64,000 nucleotides of DNA from a bacterium (GTDB lineage Bacteria > Zhuqueibacterota > Zhuqueibacteria > Residuimicrobiales > Oceaniaggregativiventaceae). Shown here in pieces: positions 37,016 through 46,048 of the stretch (the first letter of the stretch is position 1; every line of letters starts with the position of its first letter). The stretch is from the NCBI GenBank assembly GCA_029565675.1, contig JAKQNP010000002.1, positions 124,001 through 188,000 on the forward strand, written 5' to 3'. The translations under genes and the position numbers were made by a program. The notes below the pieces were generated by a model. It did not search any database and had not been told where the DNA came from. It was given only the letters and a program-made list of their open reading frames with translations.

Positions 37016-39208
37016 TTAGGTGTTGATGCGTCTTTTTTTGTTGTTTTGCTCTTCCCCGGCAGGTTGACGCTGGCCTGTATGCAAATTGCAGGTTTCCTGC
37101 GGTGCGAATCGCCTGTCGTAGATTTCTGTGATGACGCTGGGACAGGATTCTGCCGCCAATTTTTTGCTTTCGCTGCAGATTTCCACTTCGATCACATCAT
37201 AGGGTTTGACAAAATCGACCACCGGCAGATTCAGAGCATCATGAGCGGTGCGCATAAAAGTTGCCGCGATGGGCAACGCAGCAAGCGCGCCGGTTTGCCG
37301 TTCGCCGAGGGATAGGGCCGGGTCGTCCAGGCCGACCCAGACACCGACCACAATCTGCGGCGTAAATGTCACGAACCATGCATCGGTATAGTTGTTGGTG
37401 GTTCCTGTTTTACCACCCGCCGGGCGTGTAAAATTATAGACCGAACGCGATGCAGCGCCAGTGCCATTGGCGGCTGCTGTTTTCAGCATATCAGCCATAA
37501 TATAGGCGGTCTCTTCGCGCAAAACGCCTTTCGCTGTGGTTTTACCGCGTTCGAGGATATTGCCATAGCGGTCTTCCACTCGCAATATGCTCAGGGGTGA
37601 GGCCAATATGCCCTGATGGGCAAAGACACCGAATGCGGAGACCAATTCAATGGGTATCACTCCACAGGATCCCAACGCCAAAGCGTCCACTGCGTCGAGG
37701 GGAGTCGTGATGCCGAGATTGCGTGCATATCGAATAACCTGTTCTGGCGGAACATCTTCCTGCACCAAACGAGCGGTCACCAGGTTCAGCGATTTGCGCA
37801 ACGCTTCACGCAAATTTGTTTTGCCGCCGATCGACTCGTCATAGTTATGGGGAGTCCAGCGGGTGCCGTCCACCATGTGGACGACGATCGGTTGATTCAG
37901 TTTTTCGTAGGATGGCATATAGCCATTGTCTACTGCAGCCGTATACACAAAAGGCTTGAAAGCCGATCCAGGTTGCCGAATCGCTTGCACCGCCCGGTTG
38001 AATTGGCTTTCTGAAAAATTTCGCCCGCCGATCATGGCGAGGATATGCCCGTTTTGCGGGTCGAGGGCAACCAGCGCGACCTGCACAGGTGTGCGCGCTT
38101 CGATGAGAGAGTCAGAAAAGGCTTTGTCTGCCAAAAGCTGTTCGACCGTGCGTTTTTTCAACAGTGACGGCGGCACAATTTTGACAAATTCACTTTTTTT
38201 GCGTATATGGCTTCTGAAGATTCGCTGCACATTGGGCAGATATTTCGCCACCGCAGAATCTGCGCATGCCTGTACGCGCGAATCCAATGTCGTATAAACC
38301 GTCAAGCCGCCCTTGTAGAGATCCCAACCATACTCTTTTTGCAAATTCTGCCGCAAATATTCGCAAAAATAGGGCGCAGTGCCGTCTGATTGGCTTTGTG
38401 GCACCACCCCCAGCTTGGAATCGGCTGCTTCTCTGAACGTCTGTTCGTCGATAAAGCCTTCCGCCAACATTCGGCTGAGCACGATATTCCGCCGCCGCAG
38501 CGCGCGCTCCGGATATCTGTGTGGATTCAAGGCTGCTGGCCGCTGCGCCATGCCGGTCAATAGAGCGCATTCAGGCAGCGTCAATTCTTGGATACTCTTG
38601 TGAAAGAACAGCTGCGCAGCCGATTCGACTCCATATGTACCATGACCGAAAGACATGTGGTTCAAATACATTTCGAGAATTTCGGGCTTGGTATAGGTGC
38701 GCTCGATTTGGATGGCGGTGAGTATCTCTTTGATTTTGCGGGTCAGGGTTTTTTCCGGGGTGAGAAACAACCGCCGGGCGAGTTGCTGCGTCAAGGTGCT
38801 GGCTCCTTGTTGCTTGCTGAGAGTCAGCACATTCTTGCCGATCACCTTGATCAGGCGAACCGGGGCGATGCCCCAATGGCTGTAAAAGCGATGGTCCTCA
38901 GTGGCCAGAACCGTGTTGATGATGGTTTGCGGTATTTGGGCGAGTGGCGTATGAAAGCGCCTCTCGGTGTAGAACTCTTTGATCAACACACCATCGCTGG
39001 AATAGACCTTGGTGGCAAGTTCCGGAGTGATATTCTCCAGCTGGTCAAAGGAAGGCAAGTCGCTGCTCAAACACAGCAAGAGGATCACGCCTGCCAGAGC
39101 AAAGAGCGAGATTGCAGCCAGAAATTTTCGCCGGCCGGAGCTCCAAAAATTTTTTTGCAGCCAGCTGCCGGATTTTTTTAGAGCTCGCGGAGTATGTTTT
39201 AATGTCAT
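37016..39208 (-). CDS. Class A penicillin-binding protein (transglycosylase/transpeptidase, PBP1A type)
   Basis: A 730-residue bifunctional cell-wall enzyme with an N-terminal membrane anchor (residues about 30-50). The GT51 glycosyltransferase has 'ATEDHRFYSHWGI' near 107 with the catalytic Glu, and 'GASTLTQQLARRLFL' near 135. The transpeptidase has SxxK in 'GSAFKPFVYTAA' near 411, SxN in 'RKSLNLVTARL' near 474, and 'KTGTTNNYTDAWF' near 610. It builds and crosslinks peptidoglycan in the periplasm. The gene starts 5 bp after mreB with no clear ribosome site, so its translation probably depends on that of mreB. Confidence 0.93.
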   Translation of the reverse strand: MTLKHTPRALKKSGSWLQKNFWSSGRRKFLAAISLFALAGVILLLCLSSDLPSFDQLENITPELATKVYSSDGVLIKEFYTERRFHTPLAQIPQTIINTVLATEDHRFYSHWGIAPVRLIKVIGKNVLTLSKQQGASTLTQQLARRLFLTPEKTLTRKIKEILTAIQIERTYTKPEILEMYLNHMSFGHGTYGVESAAQLFFHKSIQELTLPECALLTGMAQRPAALNPHRYPERALRRRNIVLSRMLAEGFIDEQTFREAADSKLGVVPQSQSDGTAPYFCEYLRQNLQKEYGWDLYKGGLTVYTTLDSRVQACADSAVAKYLPNVQRIFRSHIRKKSEFVKIVPPSLLKKRTVEQLLADKAFSDSLIEARTPVQVALVALDPQNGHILAMIGGRNFSESQFNRAVQAIRQPGSAFKPFVYTAAVDNGYMPSYEKLNQPIVVHMVDGTRWTPHNYDESIGGKTNLREALRKSLNLVTARLVQEDVPPEQVIRYARNLGITTPLDAVDALALGSCGVIPIELVSAFGVFAHQGILASPLSILRVEDRYGNILERGKTTAKGVLREETAYIMADMLKTAAANGTGAASRSVYNFTRPAGGKTGTTNNYTDAWFVTFTPQIVVGVWVGLDDPALSLGERQTGALAALPIAATFMRTAHDALNLPVVDFVKPYDVIEVEICSESKKLAAESCPSVITEIYDRRFAPQETCNLHTGQRQPAGEEQNNKKRRINT

Positions 39209-39213
39209 GCTGA

Positions 39214-40245
39214 TCAGTATTTTTTAATTCGGGTGATCACTTTGCGGTATCGATTGAGATCGTCGAGCACCTTGCCCGTGCCGCGCACAACCGCCAGAAG
39301 TGGCTCTTCGGCGACAATAACCGGCAAATTGGTTTCCTGGCGCAAACGCTCATCCAGGCCTTTGAGCATTGACCCTCCACCGGTCATCAAAATACCGCGG
39401 TCGAGTATGTCGGCAGAGAGCTCCGGTGGAGTCATTTCCAGACACATCTTGAGCGCATCTGCGATCTGTGTCACAGTTTCAGACAGCGCATCCTGTACCT
39501 GTTTGCCGGTTATGGTAATCGTCTTGGGTATGCCGGCGATCAGATCGCGGCCTTTAACTACCATGGATCCCTTGATTTCATAGGGCGATGCGGATCCCAG
39601 GTCACATTTGATCTGTTCGGCGCTGTTATCGCCGATCAATAGATTAAATGTCTTTTTAAAATATTGAACAATGGCTTCATTCATCTCATCTCCACCGACA
39701 CGGAGTGAGATCGAGTTGACGATGCCAAACATGGCAATAACAGCTATTTCAGTTGTGCCGCCGCCAATGTCGACGATCATACTGCCGACGGGTTGATTGA
39801 CCGGCAATCCCAGTCCGATCGCGGCAGCCATCGGTTCATCGACCAGATAGACTTCACGCGCACCGGCGTGTTCCGCTGCATCGCGCACCGCCCGTTTTTC
39901 CACTTCAGTAATTCCGGTCGGCACACAGATGGCAATCCGAGGACGGGGGACGCGGCTGGGCACAGCTTTGCGGATAAAGTAGCGGATCATTTGTTCCGAG
40001 AGATCGAAATCAGCAATAACACCATCTTTTAACGGCCGAATGGTTATGATTTCACCCGGGGTGCGTCCAACCATCTCCTTGGCTGCCCGACCAAAGGCAA
40101 CGATATTTTGGTCGCTCTTTCGTACAGCCACCACTGATGGCTCATCGAGTATGACATCGCGGCTTTTTATGTAGACCAAGGTGTTGGCCGTACCGAGATC
40201 GATGGCAATGTCGTTGCTTAAAAACTGGCTGAGAGAAAATTTCAT
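39214..40245 (-). CDS. mreB: Rod-shape-determining protein MreB
   Basis: A 343-residue actin homologue that organises cell-wall synthesis. 'DLGTANTLVY' at 17-26, 'GYSDI'-type phosphate loop 'MIVDIGGGTTEIAVI' near 158, and the C-terminal 'LTGGGSMLKGLDERL' region are typical. AAGGAT precedes the ATG. mreC and mreD, usual partners, are not downstream; instead a class A PBP gene follows after 5 bp. Confidence 0.95.
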   Translation of the reverse strand: MKFSLSQFLSNDIAIDLGTANTLVYIKSRDVILDEPSVVAVRKSDQNIVAFGRAAKEMVGRTPGEIITIRPLKDGVIADFDLSEQMIRYFIRKAVPSRVPRPRIAICVPTGITEVEKRAVRDAAEHAGAREVYLVDEPMAAAIGLGLPVNQPVGSMIVDIGGGTTEIAVIAMFGIVNSISLRVGGDEMNEAIVQYFKKTFNLLIGDNSAEQIKCDLGSASPYEIKGSMVVKGRDLIAGIPKTITITGKQVQDALSETVTQIADALKMCLEMTPPELSADILDRGILMTGGGSMLKGLDERLRQETNLPVIVAEEPLLAVVRGTGKVLDDLNRYRKVITRIKKY

Positions 40246-40428
40246 GGTAATCCTTATCGGTTGCTTGCTTTTTACTTCTCAAAAGCCTTTTGCTTGCGGC
40301 TTGTTCGTGTAGAACAGCAAAAACCAATATACGATAATTGCAGTGAAAATTCAATGATTTCCAACAAGACCCCTTAATCAGCCGATCCCATGGCTGCAGT
40401 CACCAGCCGTTGCAAGCCATCTACTTAT

Positions 40429-41037
40429 CTAGAAATTGTTTTTTCGGTTCTGCAGATAGGCTTGAATTTCATTGTCGTATTGACTGGTGCGTACAAAAGC
40501 CTGTTGCGCCAGCTGATATCGGGTTTTGCCTGATACGCATCCTGCCAGGGTGCGCATCTCTGTCAAAACCAGTTGGTATTGCGATGGATCTGTGATCACC
40601 GTGACGCGGGGGTGGTTTTTCGCTGCAGCACGTATCATGCACGGTCCGCCGATATCGATATTTTCCAGCGCTTCATCAAGAGTGACATTTGGTTTGGCAA
40701 TTGTCTTTTCGAACGGATAGAGATTGACGGCAACCATGTCGATCGGGATGATGCCGTGTGAGGCAAGCTCCGCCATCTGTTCGGCATCATCTCTGGCCAA
40801 AATGGCGCCGTGGATATTCGGATGCAGTGTTTTGACCCGACCGCCGAGAATTTCAGGAAACCCGGTCACTTGCGAAACCGGGGTAACCGCAATACCGTTT
40901 TTTTGCAGTTCCCTGGCGGTTCCGCCTGTCGAAAGAATCTCGACACCGCCATCGGTCAATGCACGGGCAAACTCGAGCAACCCGGTTTTGTCATAGACGC
41001 TGACCAACGCGCGTTTGATCTGGATGTTTTTTGCCAC
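40429..41037 (-). CDS. Stand-alone IMP cyclohydrolase (PurH N-terminal domain only)
   Basis: A 202-residue protein equal to the first domain of bifunctional PurH, which closes FAICAR to IMP in the last step of purine synthesis. '[16 protein letters not shown]' at 9-24, '[14 protein letters not shown]', '[15 protein letters not shown]' and '[15 protein letters not shown]' are intact. The usual AICAR transformylase domain (about 310 residues) is absent, and the gene stops cleanly at the linker with no remnant in the 183 bp that follow. A separate transformylase gene should exist elsewhere. A frameshift is unlikely for the same reason. Confidence 0.9.
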   Translation of the reverse strand: MAKNIQIKRALVSVYDKTGLLEFARALTDGGVEILSTGGTARELQKNGIAVTPVSQVTGFPEILGGRVKTLHPNIHGAILARDDAEQMAELASHGIIPIDMVAVNLYPFEKTIAKPNVTLDEALENIDIGGPCMIRAAAKNHPRVTVITDPSQYQLVLTEMRTLAGCVSGKTRYQLAQQAFVRTSQYDNEIQAYLQNRKNNF

Positions 41038-41135
41038 GTGGACCTCGTTCGTTAAGAGTTCGCCAGGGGACTCTGTTGTTTATTTGCGGTCGAATCTGGC
41101 CACGCGGCGGCCAGACGCGATCGGCTGAATCGCGG

Positions 41136-41765
41136 TCAATTTACTTCAACCGCCTGCAGGGAAATATCCAGGACTTTGCATTTCTCCCACCCGGGGGCAT
41201 CGAAATGCCACCACTCTGATGAAATCGGGGAGAATCCCTGTTCCTGCATGGCCTGCTGCAACAGGCTGCGATGGTGCAAAGCGGCCCGGGGCAGGTCGGC
41301 ATAATTGCTGGCCGCTTTTTCGCTAAACTCGTCGAAAGCGGTCGGCATTTCCACATCGTTGCCGGCCAGATCGACCAGGGTAACATCCACTGCTGCGCCG
41401 CGGTTGTGGCGAGATCCTTTGGCTGGATCTGCCACATAGCGCGAATCGGGAAGAATTGCCCACATCTGTTCTTGCACGCTCAGCGGTCGATAGGCATCCA
41501 GTACCTTTAAGCCGTAGCCTTGTTTGCGCAGGGATTGATGTGCCCGAACCAGCCGTTCAGCGGCAAACCGACGCAGAATACAGCGGTCGCCGCTTGAATA
41601 GACCGCTTGACCGAGAAAATTGTTCGGGGTTGCATAGGCAAGCTCGACAAGAATCGTCGAATCCATCTCGCATACATCGACCAAATCCATGGGATCGGGT
41701 TGCAGAGTGAAACAGGACAGCAGGACCAGCAAACTGATGCAGACAGGTGCCAGAGAGCGGATCAT
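41136..41765 (-). CDS. D-Ala-D-Ala dipeptidase (VanX/DdpX type), lipoprotein
   Basis: A 209-residue peptidase of the M15D family. A lipoprotein signal ends in 'VLLSC' (Cys18), which would anchor it in the periplasm. Zinc and catalytic residues are present: 'SRHNRGAAVDV' gives H120 and D127, and 'EWWH' gives E184 and H187; 'VLDAYRPLSVQ' near 88 is a family motif. It hydrolyses D-Ala-D-Ala, in peptidoglycan turnover or use of D-Ala. It sits 10 bp after purN and 30 bp or more from other genes of the same strand, beside an LD-carboxypeptidase gene, which points to cell-wall recycling. Confidence 0.9.
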   Translation of the reverse strand: MIRSLAPVCISLLVLLSCFTLQPDPMDLVDVCEMDSTILVELAYATPNNFLGQAVYSSGDRCILRRFAAERLVRAHQSLRKQGYGLKVLDAYRPLSVQEQMWAILPDSRYVADPAKGSRHNRGAAVDVTLVDLAGNDVEMPTAFDEFSEKAASNYADLPRAALHHRSLLQQAMQEQGFSPISSEWWHFDAPGWEKCKVLDISLQAVEVN

Positions 41766-41775
41766 GGAATGACCT

Positions 41776-42405
41776 CTATGGTTTGATGACGATGCGACGG
41801 TTATCGATCACGATGCGATCTTGCACAAATAATTTAATTGCTGCTGGCAGCAAACGATGCTCGACTTCCAGCACACGTGCGGCAAGGGATTCTGGGGTAT
41901 CGCTGCATTTTACCGGCACGCATTCCTGCAGAATCGGAACGCCGGTGTCGTAATTTTCATCGACCAAATGGACTGTTGCGCCTGAGACTTTGCAGCCGTA
42001 TTCCAGAACCGCTTCGTGCACATGGATTCCGAACATCCCTTTTCCACCAAAAGACGGCAAAAGAGCAGGATGAATGTTGATGATGCGGTTTTTATAAAGG
42101 TGGATAACCAACTGCGGAAGCATTTTTAAATAGCCTGCCAGCACAATCAAATTGGTATCCGCTTCCTGCAGCACAGCGAGCAATGCCTTTTCGTAATCCT
42201 GCTCGCTGGCAAACTGTTTGGGTGACAGATGCACAGCTTTTATGCCGTGTTGTTGCGCTATGCCTAATCCGCCGGCTTCAGATCGATTGCTGATCACACA
42301 CGCAACCTGGGCGTCCAGCTCGCTGTTGTCGATTTGATCCAAGATGGCCTGCAGATTGGATCCGCGGCCGGAGATAAAGACCGCAAGTTTGAAAGGCTCA
42401 TTCAT
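41776..42405 (-). CDS. purN: Phosphoribosylglycinamide formyltransferase
   Basis: A 209-residue enzyme that formylates GAR with 10-formyl-THF in purine synthesis. 'AVFISGRGSNLQAILD' near 9-24, 'VLAGYLKMLP' near 87, 'NIHPALLPSFGGKGM' with the catalytic His and Asn, and 'SGATVHLVDENYDTG' with the Asp are intact. The frame is open to 42471, but the ATG at 42405 lies just before the conserved N-terminus and overlaps the S66 gene by 8 bp. GGGGT upstream is only a weak ribosome site. Confidence 0.94.
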   Translation of the reverse strand: MNEPFKLAVFISGRGSNLQAILDQIDNSELDAQVACVISNRSEAGGLGIAQQHGIKAVHLSPKQFASEQDYEKALLAVLQEADTNLIVLAGYLKMLPQLVIHLYKNRIINIHPALLPSFGGKGMFGIHVHEAVLEYGCKVSGATVHLVDENYDTGVPILQECVPVKCSDTPESLAARVLEVEHRLLPAAIKLFVQDRIVIDNRRIVIKP

Positions 42406-43378
42406 AGCTGACCCCGGGTTCAAGCATTTCACAGACTTGATTTGTCGCATCCAGACGCACTCGACAACCAATAGGCAACGTATATTTTATATCGCCGTGT
42501 CCATAGGGAAAATTTCCCAAAATCGGGATGTGCAGGTCTGCACAATAATCTGCGACAACTTGCTCGATTGTCAAAGATGGATTTTTGGGATCTTCGTGCA
42601 GGCATTCGATAAAATCGCCCAGCAGGATACCGTTGATGATCTGCAAAATACCGCTGTTGCGCAGCTGGGCAAAATAGCGGTCCAGGCGATAGACATCTTC
42701 GCCGATATCTTCCAACAGCAAAATGGCGCCGCGCAAGTCGGGCAAAAAGGGTGTGCCGATTGCCGGATTGATGAGGGAAAAACAGCCCCCCAGGAGACGA
42801 CCTTCGGCAACACCTGGATGATAGATGATGCTTTCCGGAGCGTTGAAAGCAAAGCGATCGGCTTTTGTCAGCAAGGGCCAAAAATGCTCTTCAGTGAACG
42901 GATCGATTCCCTTGCCCATCTCCACCGCCACCATGGGGCCGGAAAACGTGATCAAGCCGATTTGGCTAAAAACCGCCAGTTGCAAGCTGGTGATATCGCT
43001 ATAGCCGACGATAATTTTGGGATCGCGCAGCAAGGTCTGATAATCGATCTGGTTGAGCAAACGAGCGGTGCCGTAGCCGCCGCGCGCTGCAAAAATCGCG
43101 CGCACCTGTGGATCGGTGACCATCTGGTTGAGGTCGGCCAGGCGGTCGCGATCGTTGCCGGCCAAATAGCCGGTTTCCTTGTGCACATTTCGACCGATGC
43201 TAACCCGATAACCGCTCCGCTGCAGATATTCGATTCCCTGCTCCAGCTGCTGCAGTTTTTCGCCGCGCAGGGGACTGGCCGGAGAAATGACACCGATCAT
43301 GTCGCCATAGCGCAAAGATTTTGCTCGGATTGCTGTCAAGAGGGTTTCCTGGTTGAGTCCACTCGCTTTTTTTCCCAA
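42398..43378 (-). CDS. S66 family LD-carboxypeptidase
   Basis: A serine peptidase of about 326 residues that removes the terminal D-Ala from peptidoglycan tetrapeptides during recycling. 'GVISPASP' near 29, 'AARGGYGTARLL' near 98, the nucleophile Ser127 in 'GYSDIT', and 'EGRLLGG' plus 'FPYGHGD' for Glu and His are intact. No ATG start exists in the frame: the choices are TTG 43378, without a clear ribosome site, or TTG 43339, which follows AGGA at a good distance and gives an N-terminus closer to that of relatives. It overlaps purN by 8 bp and follows the GWxTD gene by 31 bp. Confidence 0.88.
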   Translation of the reverse strand: MGKKASGLNQETLLTAIRAKSLRYGDMIGVISPASPLRGEKLQQLEQGIEYLQRSGYRVSIGRNVHKETGYLAGNDRDRLADLNQMVTDPQVRAIFAARGGYGTARLLNQIDYQTLLRDPKIIVGYSDITSLQLAVFSQIGLITFSGPMVAVEMGKGIDPFTEEHFWPLLTKADRFAFNAPESIIYHPGVAEGRLLGGCFSLINPAIGTPFLPDLRGAILLLEDIGEDVYRLDRYFAQLRNSGILQIINGILLGDFIECLHEDPKNPSLTIEQVVADYCADLHIPILGNFPYGHGDIKYTLPIGCRVRLDATNQVCEMLEPGVSYE

Positions 43379-43409
43379 AAGACCGCGTTTTCGTCAATGC
43401 GCCCCTGAT

Positions 43410-44699
43410 TCAACGCCCAATCAATGCCTGCAATTCGTAGAATGAAGAGGGTGAGGCCAGACGATAATCTCCAAAACCGGTTGCATCATAGAATTCGAAA
43501 TATCGATTGTATCGATAATAATGCCAGATTTCATAGGGATAATTGCTGAAGCGCGGGAAAACATTGCGCTCCACTTCATCCGGTGCACCGAGTATCACAT
43601 AAACCATGCCCATATCGGTGCGCCATCCATCCCTCTGCATGACCGAAAAGGTGCGGTTGGCATAATCGATACGATTATAATGCCCTTCCATCGCTTCGTT
43701 TACTTCTGTGCCGGGTGTGGGATCGCGTTTTTGCCAAAACTCTTTAAAAACCTCCATCTTTTTGGCTCCTTCGGCATTTTTAAATTTTTTCCATTCAGAT
43801 GACGAGGCGATATACTGCAGCTGTGCGACAGCAGTGTCCACATCTTTGGCGGTTTCCGGCAGCCCGCGCCAGCGTACAAAAAAGTTCTTTTCTATTTCCC
43901 CTTTTTTAGCGCCATTTACAGTGATTCGCAGGCGATACTCGTCAGCTGCCAGACTGTCAGCTGGTATCCGGATGATTTCACCCTGTCGGAAACCGGATAG
44001 GGTTTTTCTATAGTGTTCCTGAAAACGAAAGCGTGTGGAATTCCCGTTCAGTTCATATTTGATTTCAACTGCCTGTTCTGTGTCTTTGTTGTTGTACAGT
44101 TCAAAATAGGCATTGATGGTTTTGTTAAAACCTTTGCGGCTGTCGCTGATGGTGGGGCTGAGCCATCTTTCTCCGCCCTCGTTGGTTTTTAAACTGTCGG
44201 AAAAAATGATGTCGCTTATCGTGAGTTCCTGACGCAGGAAATTCTCGACTTTGATCTTGAGTTCACTTTTGCTGGTGCGCCCGGTCTCGGCGTCTTCCAG
44301 GGCGATTATGATTTTGTATTTACCGGGCTGCACATCGAAATAATCCTCGGTGAGCGTATAGTCGACCCGGCTGTTGGTTTCTTCATAGTTGTCGACAAAA
44401 AGAGTCTTTTTTAAGATTTTTCCGGTCACCTGATAGTTGTCCTCATCGAAGAGAGCGATGGAAATTTCATAATTGGCTTCATAACCATCTTCGAGTTTGA
44501 CGAATTGCAGACCATCATTTTTGATTTCAAAATAGAGGAAAAGCCGTGCTTGGGTGGAATCGCCGGGTGCGGCGATCGCGGCGTAATCCAGATGAAACTG
44601 CGGGCCGCTGCTCATATCGACATTGGCCAACTCGGTCTGGGCAAACAGAGAAGTGGCGATGACCAGCGCTGGCAGAATGGCAAACCATAGTTTTTTCAT
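43410..44699 (-). CDS. GWxTD domain-containing exported protein
   Basis: A 429-residue protein with a signal peptide (cleavage near residue 21, after 'ATSLFAQ'). The C-terminal part has 'GWRTDMGMVYVILGAPDEV' near residue 356, preceded by 'KEFWQKRDPTPGTEVNEA' and followed by 'IWHYYRYNRYFEFYD', as in the GWxTD family. The function of this domain is not known. The start at ATG 44699 has AGAGGATTAC upstream and begins at the signal peptide; the frame is open to 44741 but that would overlap rimO. It resembles the 5229 protein in plan, so the two are probably paralogues. Confidence 0.85.
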   Translation of the reverse strand: MKKLWFAILPALVIATSLFAQTELANVDMSSGPQFHLDYAAIAAPGDSTQARLFLYFEIKNDGLQFVKLEDGYEANYEISIALFDEDNYQVTGKILKKTLFVDNYEETNSRVDYTLTEDYFDVQPGKYKIIIALEDAETGRTSKSELKIKVENFLRQELTISDIIFSDSLKTNEGGERWLSPTISDSRKGFNKTINAYFELYNNKDTEQAVEIKYELNGNSTRFRFQEHYRKTLSGFRQGEIIRIPADSLAADEYRLRITVNGAKKGEIEKNFFVRWRGLPETAKDVDTAVAQLQYIASSSEWKKFKNAEGAKKMEVFKEFWQKRDPTPGTEVNEAMEGHYNRIDYANRTFSVMQRDGWRTDMGMVYVILGAPDEVERNVFPRFSNYPYEIWHYYRYNRYFEFYDATGFGDYRLASPSSFYELQALIGR

Positions 44700-44731
44700 A
44701 TCTTGTAATCCTCTTTTTATTAACTTTTTGG

Positions 44732-46048
44732 CTATTCCCATCCTGCCGGCGGTAAGTCAATCGGATTGCCATTCGGAATGCCAAACAAATCATACATTTC
44801 CACTGATCGGATAAGGACTGGATAGAAACGTCCCTGCCCGAGTTGGTCGGGAATCAGTACAGAATTATCCACTTCCGGAGCGTCGCGATAGGTTCGGCCG
44901 ACCGACACTCGGCGGTCAGCATCCCACTCGTCAATCAACACCGGAATGGTTTTTTGCAACAATTTTTGATTCTTTGCCTCCGAAATTTCGGCTTGCAACA
45001 GCATCAATTCCTCTTGGCGGGCTGTTTTTTCTGCCGCCGGGATATTGTCCTCCAACCGATAGGCTGGTGTATTTTCTTCATGTGAGTAGGTAAAAACCCC
45101 AAGACGGTCGAACTCAAAGGATTCGACAAACTCGACCAGTTCCTGGAATTCACTCTCGGTTTCGCCGGGGTACCCCACAATTAAGGAGGTGCGAAGTGCA
45201 ACTCCCGGAATGCGCGTGCGCAGGCGCTGCAACAGTGCTTCCAAATCTTTGCGCCGGTTGTGCCGTCCCATGCTGGCGAGCACCCGGTCGTTGATGTGCT
45301 GAATCGGCAAATCGATGGCTTTAACGACGCGGGGCAATTCAGCAAAGTGCTCGATCAATCTATCCGTCCAATGCTGCGGATGTGTGTAAAGGACGCGGAT
45401 CCAGGCCAGATTGGGAACCTGGTTTAAATCAGCCAAAAGATCGCTCAAAGCATGGTCCTGTTGTCGATCATGGCCGTAATAAGTGGTATCCTGGGCGACG
45501 AGGATCAGCTCGCGGACCCCTCGTTCTGCCAAAAGATGCGCTTCAGCGACCACCTCTTCGTGATTTCGACTGCGGAATCGCCCTTTGATCAAGGGAATCG
45601 CGCAATATCTGCAGCGGTTGTCACACCCTTCGGCGATTTTGAGATAGGCGCTGTGAGCCGGCGTGAGAGGTTTACGCGGTGCATCGCTTTTTGCCGAAAG
45701 TCGCAGGTAACGGCTGATCTCGCGTGCCGTCTCCTCGGGATCCACGCTGTTAAAGACCGCATCGATTTCAGGTAACTCTTCCGCCAATCGTTCTTTATAT
45801 CGCTGTGCCATGCAACCGCACACCAGCAAAAGAGCCGCCGGATTTGTTTTTTTAAGTTCGGCAATTTCCAAGATAATGTCAATGGCTTCTTCTTTGGCCG
45901 CATCGATAAAAGCGCAAGTGTTGATGATGGTGACGTCCGCATTGCGGGGATCTTTTGTCCATTCGAGTTGACCATCCAGTCGCCCGAGTATGGTTTCCAG
46001 GTCGACCACATTTTTGGGACAACCCAGACTGATAAAAGTCGCTTTCAC
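44732..46048 (-). CDS. rimO: Ribosomal protein S12 methylthiotransferase
   Basis: A 438-residue radical-SAM enzyme that adds a methylthio group to an Asp of ribosomal protein S12. The N-terminal domain has three Cys for the auxiliary [4Fe-4S] cluster ('SLGCPKN', 'NTCAFIDAA', 'VCGCMAQRY'). The radical-SAM triad 'CDNRCRYC' lies near 145. A C-terminal TRAM domain ends the protein. 'SLGCPKN' favours RimO over MiaB. It overlaps ftsY by 4 bp, so the two are coupled. Confidence 0.94.
   Translation of the reverse strand: MKATFISLGCPKNVVDLETILGRLDGQLEWTKDPRNADVTIINTCAFIDAAKEEAIDIILEIAELKKTNPAALLLVCGCMAQRYKERLAEELPEIDAVFNSVDPEETAREISRYLRLSAKSDAPRKPLTPAHSAYLKIAEGCDNRCRYCAIPLIKGRFRSRNHEEVVAEAHLLAERGVRELILVAQDTTYYGHDRQQDHALSDLLADLNQVPNLAWIRVLYTHPQHWTDRLIEHFAELPRVVKAIDLPIQHINDRVLASMGRHNRRKDLEALLQRLRTRIPGVALRTSLIVGYPGETESEFQELVEFVESFEFDRLGVFTYSHEENTPAYRLEDNIPAAEKTARQEELMLLQAEISEAKNQKLLQKTIPVLIDEWDADRRVSVGRTYRDAPEVDNSVLIPDQLGQGRFYPVLIRSVEMYDLFGIPNGNPIDLPPAGWE

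Noticed and set aside
40246-40428. A broken second half of purH
   Set aside because: Neither strand shows AICAR transformylase motifs here, so the short gene is a natural single-domain form, not a pseudogene.
42344-43408. A 354-codon open frame on the plus strand
   Set aside because: It is antisense to the S66 carboxypeptidase and the start of purN.
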